Of a DNA stretch of 64,000 nt, positions 60,608 through 64,000 are shown in pieces (within the stretch, counting starts at the first letter, position 1; every line of letters begins with the position of its first letter). A model generated the notes under the pieces. That model saw nothing but the letters and a program-made list of their open reading frames with translations, was not told the DNA's origin and ran no database searches. The stretch covers positions 620,001 through 684,000 of the forward strand of contig CAVTAI010000013.1 of assembly GCA_963732655.1 (NCBI GenBank), in the 5' to 3' direction. This DNA comes from CAVTWS01 sp963732655 (GTDB lineage: Bacteria > Actinomycetota > Acidimicrobiia > Acidimicrobiales > SHLQ01). The translations under genes and the position numbers were made by a program.

Positions 60608-62540
60608 ATCGATCCGTCGGCGCCGGTCACCTGGAACAGGTTGATCGTGCCCTCATCGAGCTCGGCGCCGTCGACGGCCAACACGAACCACGGCTGGGTC
60701 GGCGACGGCGGGAAGAAGGCCGTGCACTCCGGGATGGCGAAGTCGCCCACCAGGTTGTCGCCGTCGAAGCTGGAATCGGCCGCGGCCAACTGCACCTCGC
60801 ACACCACCTCATCGGCGGCGGGGTCGTACACCCCGACGAAGACATCGAGGTCACCGACGTAGGTGTGGGCGATGTCGAGGCTGACGATCGGCTCGCCACT
60901 GGTGCCGCCCCCCATCACCCCGGAGCCGGTGTTGGAGATGACCACCGGGGCCTGGCTGCCGTCGAAGAACAGGCCGACGCCGTTCTCGATGTCCTCGTCG
61001 GGGATCTCGACGGGGACATCGGGGTGTGAGTACACGGCACCGTCAGGACCCTGGAGCACGAAGGCATCGATGGTGCCGATGTCGGCTCCGAAGTGGTCGA
61101 ACGCCGAGACGTACCACTGCTGGTTCGGGCTCGGGGGGTAGAAACCAGCGCAGTCCGGCAACTCGATGTCGAGGAGGAGGTCGACGCCGTTGTTGTCGAT
61201 GTCGGGCTCGGCGATCTGCGTCTCACAGAGGATCTCGCCGGATGCCTGGTCGACCACGCCGACGTATGCCTCCAGATCCCCCACGTACGGATGGCTGATG
61301 ACCACGCTCACGGTGGGCACGCTGACCCCGGCGGTCGCTTCGTCGCCGTCGAGGATCAGCAGGACGCCGGTGGGGTCGGCGTCGGGAATGGCCACACCCG
61401 ATTCGGGCGAGCTGTACACGATGCCGTCCGGACCGGTGAGGCTGAAGCCGTCGACGGTGCCTTCGTCGATCTCCAAGGTGTCGGCGACGAACAGGAACCA
61501 CTGCTGTTCGAGCGTCGGCGGGTAGTACTGGGCGCAATCCGACAGCGAGCTGTCGCCCACCAGATCCTGGCTGGAGTCGGTCGAGTCGGGGGAGTGGAGG
61601 GTGACCTCGCACACCACCCGGCCGTCGGCATCGATCACACCGCCGGTCACCAGCAGGTCACCCGCATAGGTGTGGGTGATGGCCACCGAGGCGGCGGGCA
61701 GGGGGAGATCGCTGCCCTGGCCGCCACCGCCGGCGACACCCTGGCTGCCGGTGGAGCCATCGAGGAGCAGAGCCACACCATCGACGTCGGCATCCGGGAT
61801 GACGACCGGCACGTCGAGGAAGTCGAACACCGTGCCGTCGGGACCGGTGAGGGTGAACTGGTCGACGGTGCCCTCGTCGATCTCGGCGTTGTCCGCGACC
61901 AGGAGAAACCAACGTTGTTCCGGGCTCGGCGGGTAGAACTGCGCGCAGTCGGCCATGTCGATGTCGCCGCTCAGCGTGCCGCTGGTGCTGTCGCCGGGCA
62001 CGGTGTCGAGCACCTGCACGGAACACACGATGTTGTCGTCGGCATCGGCCACGCCGGCCCGGATCGACAGGTCGCCTTGGTAGGTGTGGGTGATGGCGGT
62101 CGTGATGTACGGGGCCGAACCGTCGGCCGTGCCGAGGCCGCCGCCGGCGACCGGGTTGGCACCCCCGCCGGTCGACCCGTCGACCACGGCGAAGGTTCCG
62201 GTGGGGTCAGCGTCGGCGATCGGCAGGGGCAGGCCCGACGCCGGATAGGGCACGCCGTCGGCGAAGACGGTGAAGCCCACGATCTCGCCTTCGTCCTCGG
62301 CCAACGTGTCCTCGACGAAGAGGTACCAGAGCTGGTCGGGCGACGGGGGCAGGAACTCGGCGCAGGGGCTCTCGCTGATGTCGAGGAAGCCGGTCAGGTT
62401 GTCCTCGGCGTCGCTGTCGTCCGGGGTGAACAGCACCTCAGGTTCGCACAGATCGTTGCCCTCGGCATCGGCCACGCCCAGCAGCACGCTGAGGTCGCCA
62501 CGGTAGGTGTGGGTGATGGCCAGGTCGATGGCGGCGACCG
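60532..62540 (-). repeat. Five tandem P-domain-like repeats in the metalloprotease
   Basis: On the minus strand the T-Y-x-GDL module openings fall near 62518, 62095, 61680, 61300 and 60875, giving units of about 380-425 nt. They have diverged in sequence but keep the Cys pair and the PPSP-Q-W core. Confidence 0.85.
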
Positions 62541-64000
62541 CGGTGGATCCGGTGGTGTTGCCGCCCGGATCGACGACGACGCCGGAGCCACCGGTCAGCC
62601 CGTGGTCGGCGAAGGCGCCCTCGATGAGCTCGCGGTCGGCATCGGCGTACTGGGCCTCGTTGGCCAGGAGGTAGCTGCTGGCGATGTCCGGGAGCGTGTA
62701 GTCCGGGAGGATGTAGTAGTTCGAGGCCAGCACGGTGGTGAGCACGCGGTCGCGGACCTCGTTGCAGACATCGGAGCCGGCACAGTCCTCGATGTCGACA
62801 CCTTCCGCGTCGAGCAGCACGCTCAAGATGTCGTAGATGGCGCCGGTGTAGATCTCGCCGTCGGTGTGGACCTCCTGCACGGCGTCATCGGGATACACCT
62901 TGTCGGTGTCCATGCGGCGCAGGCACTGCTGGTCGGTCCAGATGAAGAAGCACTCGGCGTCGCCGTTGCGATACTCGAGCGTGGTCAGGTAGGCGAAGAT
63001 GTCGCCGAAACCCTCGTGGTAGGCGCCGGTGTCGCCGCCGCCGAGCAGGTTGTCGTTGACGGCGTCGAGCAGGGCGTGGCCGTACTCGTGGAGGACACCT
63101 GACGCGTCTTCACCTTCGTTGATGCCGCCACCCGTGGTGCCGGCGCCCATGTAGATGCGCTGTTCGGCGGGGGAGTAGAAGGCGTTGTCGAGGGTCTGGG
63201 GATCGATGGCGGTGACAGGGAACGACCGGTTCAGCACATCGTCGAACCCGAGGCGCTGAACAGTGCGCTGGCCGTAGTCGATCCAGTAGTAGACGTTCTG
63301 CGCTTCGAAGCCGGGCTGGCCCCGGCCGGCGCCCCAGGTGGAGTCGTCCTCCTGGACCAGGTTGCGCTCGGCGTTGTAGTCGGGGCCGACGTTGGCGAAC
63401 TCGCCGATGAGGTAGCCGTCGCCGCCGTCGTCCAAACCTTCGAGTTCGACGCCGGTGAGGAAATCATTGGCGTCGTTGGCGTCGATGTTGCCGTCGCCCG
63501 AGGCGTAGATCGGGTCGACGAGGAAGATGCAAGCGGACGGCGCGTCGGGCAGCTCGCAGGAGTCGCCGCGCTGGGCGGCCAGCTTGGCGGCGGCGCGGGT
63601 GGCGCTGGCCTCGATGCGCGACACCAAACCCTCGGCGACCGTCGTGCGGCCACCCTCTTCCTGGACTGCATCGATGACGGCACCGGACTCGGCGTCGAGG
63701 GTGATGATCCAGTCGGCGACGGGATCGCTGGTGTGGATCTGGACCCGCCAGGCGGCCACGAGGTCCATGCCGTTCTGGATCCAGACGGCTTCGGCCTCGC
63801 TCGAGGAGATCTCGCCCTCGACGGCCTTCTCGGCGTTGTCGATCGCCGTGGCTTCGTCGATCGACATCTCCATCGAGTCGGGAGCGTGGGCCTCGGTCAG
63901 CTGGTTGCTGGCCCCCTGGATCGTCCCGTCGTCGAGGACGTGAACGATCAGGTTGGCGCCGATGACCCGGTGGTCCTCGAAGACCTGGTCGAAGCTGACG
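60532..64000 (-). CDS. Secreted M36 (fungalysin-like) metallopeptidase with five C-terminal repeats (partial at 5' end)
   Basis: About 1155 residues lie in the window; the signal peptide and start are beyond the edge. The N-terminal part is a fungalysin/thermolysin propeptide (SFDQVFEDHRVIGANLIVHV). The zinc peptidase has HEYGHALL, the HExxH active site, and EGFGD with the third zinc ligand, as in M36. Five repeats of about 127-141 residues follow, each opening (I)THTYxGDL and containing a Cys pair, FYPPSPEQxWFL and TGPDG. They resemble the P-domain-like beta-sandwich modules on secreted bacterial proteases. The protein is probably extracellular and degrades protein. Confidence 0.9.
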   Translation of the reverse strand, partial: VSFDQVFEDHRVIGANLIVHVLDDGTIQGASNQLTEAHAPDSMEMSIDEATAIDNAEKAVEGEISSSEAEAVWIQNGMDLVAAWRVQIHTSDPVADWIITLDAESGAVIDAVQEEGGRTTVAEGLVSRIEASATRAAAKLAAQRGDSCELPDAPSACIFLVDPIYASGDGNIDANDANDFLTGVELEGLDDGGDGYLIGEFANVGPDYNAERNLVQEDDSTWGAGRGQPGFEAQNVYYWIDYGQRTVQRLGFDDVLNRSFPVTAIDPQTLDNAFYSPAEQRIYMGAGTTGGGINEGEDASGVLHEYGHALLDAVNDNLLGGGDTGAYHEGFGDIFAYLTTLEYRNGDAECFFIWTDQQCLRRMDTDKVYPDDAVQEVHTDGEIYTGAIYDILSVLLDAEGVDIEDCAGSDVCNEVRDRVLTTVLASNYYILPDYTLPDIASSYLLANEAQYADADRELIEGAFADHGLTGGSGVVVDPGGNTTGSTAVAAIDLAITHTYRGDLSVLLGVADAEGNDLCEPEVLFTPDDSDAEDNLTGFLDISESPCAEFLPPSPDQLWYLFVEDTLAEDEGEIVGFTVFADGVPYPASGLPLPIADADPTGTFAVVDGSTGGGANPVAGGGLGTADGSAPYITTAITHTYQGDLSIRAGVADADDNIVCSVQVLDTVPGDSTSGTLSGDIDMADCAQFYPPSPEQRWFLLVADNAEIDEGTVDQFTLTGPDGTVFDFLDVPVVIPDADVDGVALLLDGSTGSQGVAGGGGQGSDLPLPAASVAITHTYAGDLLVTGGVIDADGRVVCEVTLHSPDSTDSSQDLVGDSSLSDCAQYYPPTLEQQWFLFVADTLEIDEGTVDGFSLTGPDGIVYSSPESGVAIPDADPTGVLLILDGDEATAGVSVPTVSVVISHPYVGDLEAYVGVVDQASGEILCETQIAEPDIDNNGVDLLLDIELPDCAGFYPPSPNQQWYVSAFDHFGADIGTIDAFVLQGPDGAVYSHPDVPVEIPDEDIENGVGLFFDGSQAPVVISNTGSGVMGGGTSGEPIVSLDIAHTYVGDLDVFVGVYDPAADEVVCEVQLAAADSSFDGDNLVGDFAIPECTAFFPPSPTQPWFVLAVDGAELDEGTINLFQVTGADGSIYVSSESGTVIPDADLDGAAIFIEG

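Overview
The window is high-GC DNA (about 70% in the stretches I counted) with densely packed genes in the order of a free-living actinomycete: rpsO-pnp-M16 protease-dapB-dapA-RNase J-ftsK-pgsA-cinA-recA-miaB-miaA-dapF-hflX-lexA-nrdJ. The mixture of this core with CaiB/BaiF CoA-transferases, a P450, SDRs, a DUF35/thiolase pair and a class II ribonucleotide reductase suggests Actinomycetota, probably class Acidimicrobiia. That placement is an inference from gene content, not from a marker-gene tree. No rRNA, tRNA, insertion sequence or CRISPR array was seen.

Layout. 1-17.6 kb is housekeeping: a partial divergent FkbM-like gene, rpsO, pnp, M16 peptidase, dapB, SURF1, dapA, RNase J, a frameshifted dienelactone hydrolase, a lipoprotein, ftsK, two small genes, rimO, pgsA and cinA. 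17.6-25.9 kb is accessory metabolism: two SDRs, a CoA-transferase, a maleylpyruvate-isomerase-like protein, a P450, a secreted endonuclease/phosphatase-like lipoprotein and small membrane proteins. 25.9-31.3 kb codes for exported proteins: an SGNH esterase-like lipoprotein, a pectate-lyase-like protein, a beta-helix lipoprotein and a VLDTRG surface protein. 31.4-32.9 kb is a vapBC toxin-antitoxin pair lying between two directly repeated copies of the 3' end of msrB. 33.1-45.8 kb returns to core genes: recA split by a 359-residue intein, miaB, an APH-like kinase, miaA, dapF, hflX, dapC, a CoA-transferase resembling 2-methylfumaryl-CoA isomerase, dapD, and lexA divergent from a LysM membrane protein. 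45.8-50.0 kb holds a RibD-like reductase and nrdJ. 50.1-56.9 kb is a tightly coupled operon of a processive family 2 glycosyltransferase, a membrane-fusion-like protein and a GH81 endo-beta-1,3-glucanase, which I read as a possible beta-1,3-glucan (curdlan-like) synthesis and export system. 57-64 kb has a small unknown protein, a VOC protein, a thiolase/DUF35 pair, thymidine kinase and a partial secreted M36 metalloprotease with five C-terminal repeats.

How the genes work together. dapA, dapB, dapC, dapD and dapF are scattered through the window and together cover most of the succinylase route to meso-diaminopimelate and lysine. recA, lexA and the LysM gene form an SOS unit. The glucan operon and the 26-30 kb cluster both concern extracellular polysaccharide.

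Two window-wide signals stand out. First, many genes lack a Shine-Dalgarno sequence and instead carry a TANNNT hexamer 6-8 nt before the start codon, as expected of leaderless mRNAs; in two cases the TAG of that hexamer is also the stop codon of the upstream gene. Second, short tandem repeats (27, 30, 32 and 50 nt units) have expanded inside conserved proteins (PNPase, RimO, MiaA, DUF35, GH81) and across gene ends.
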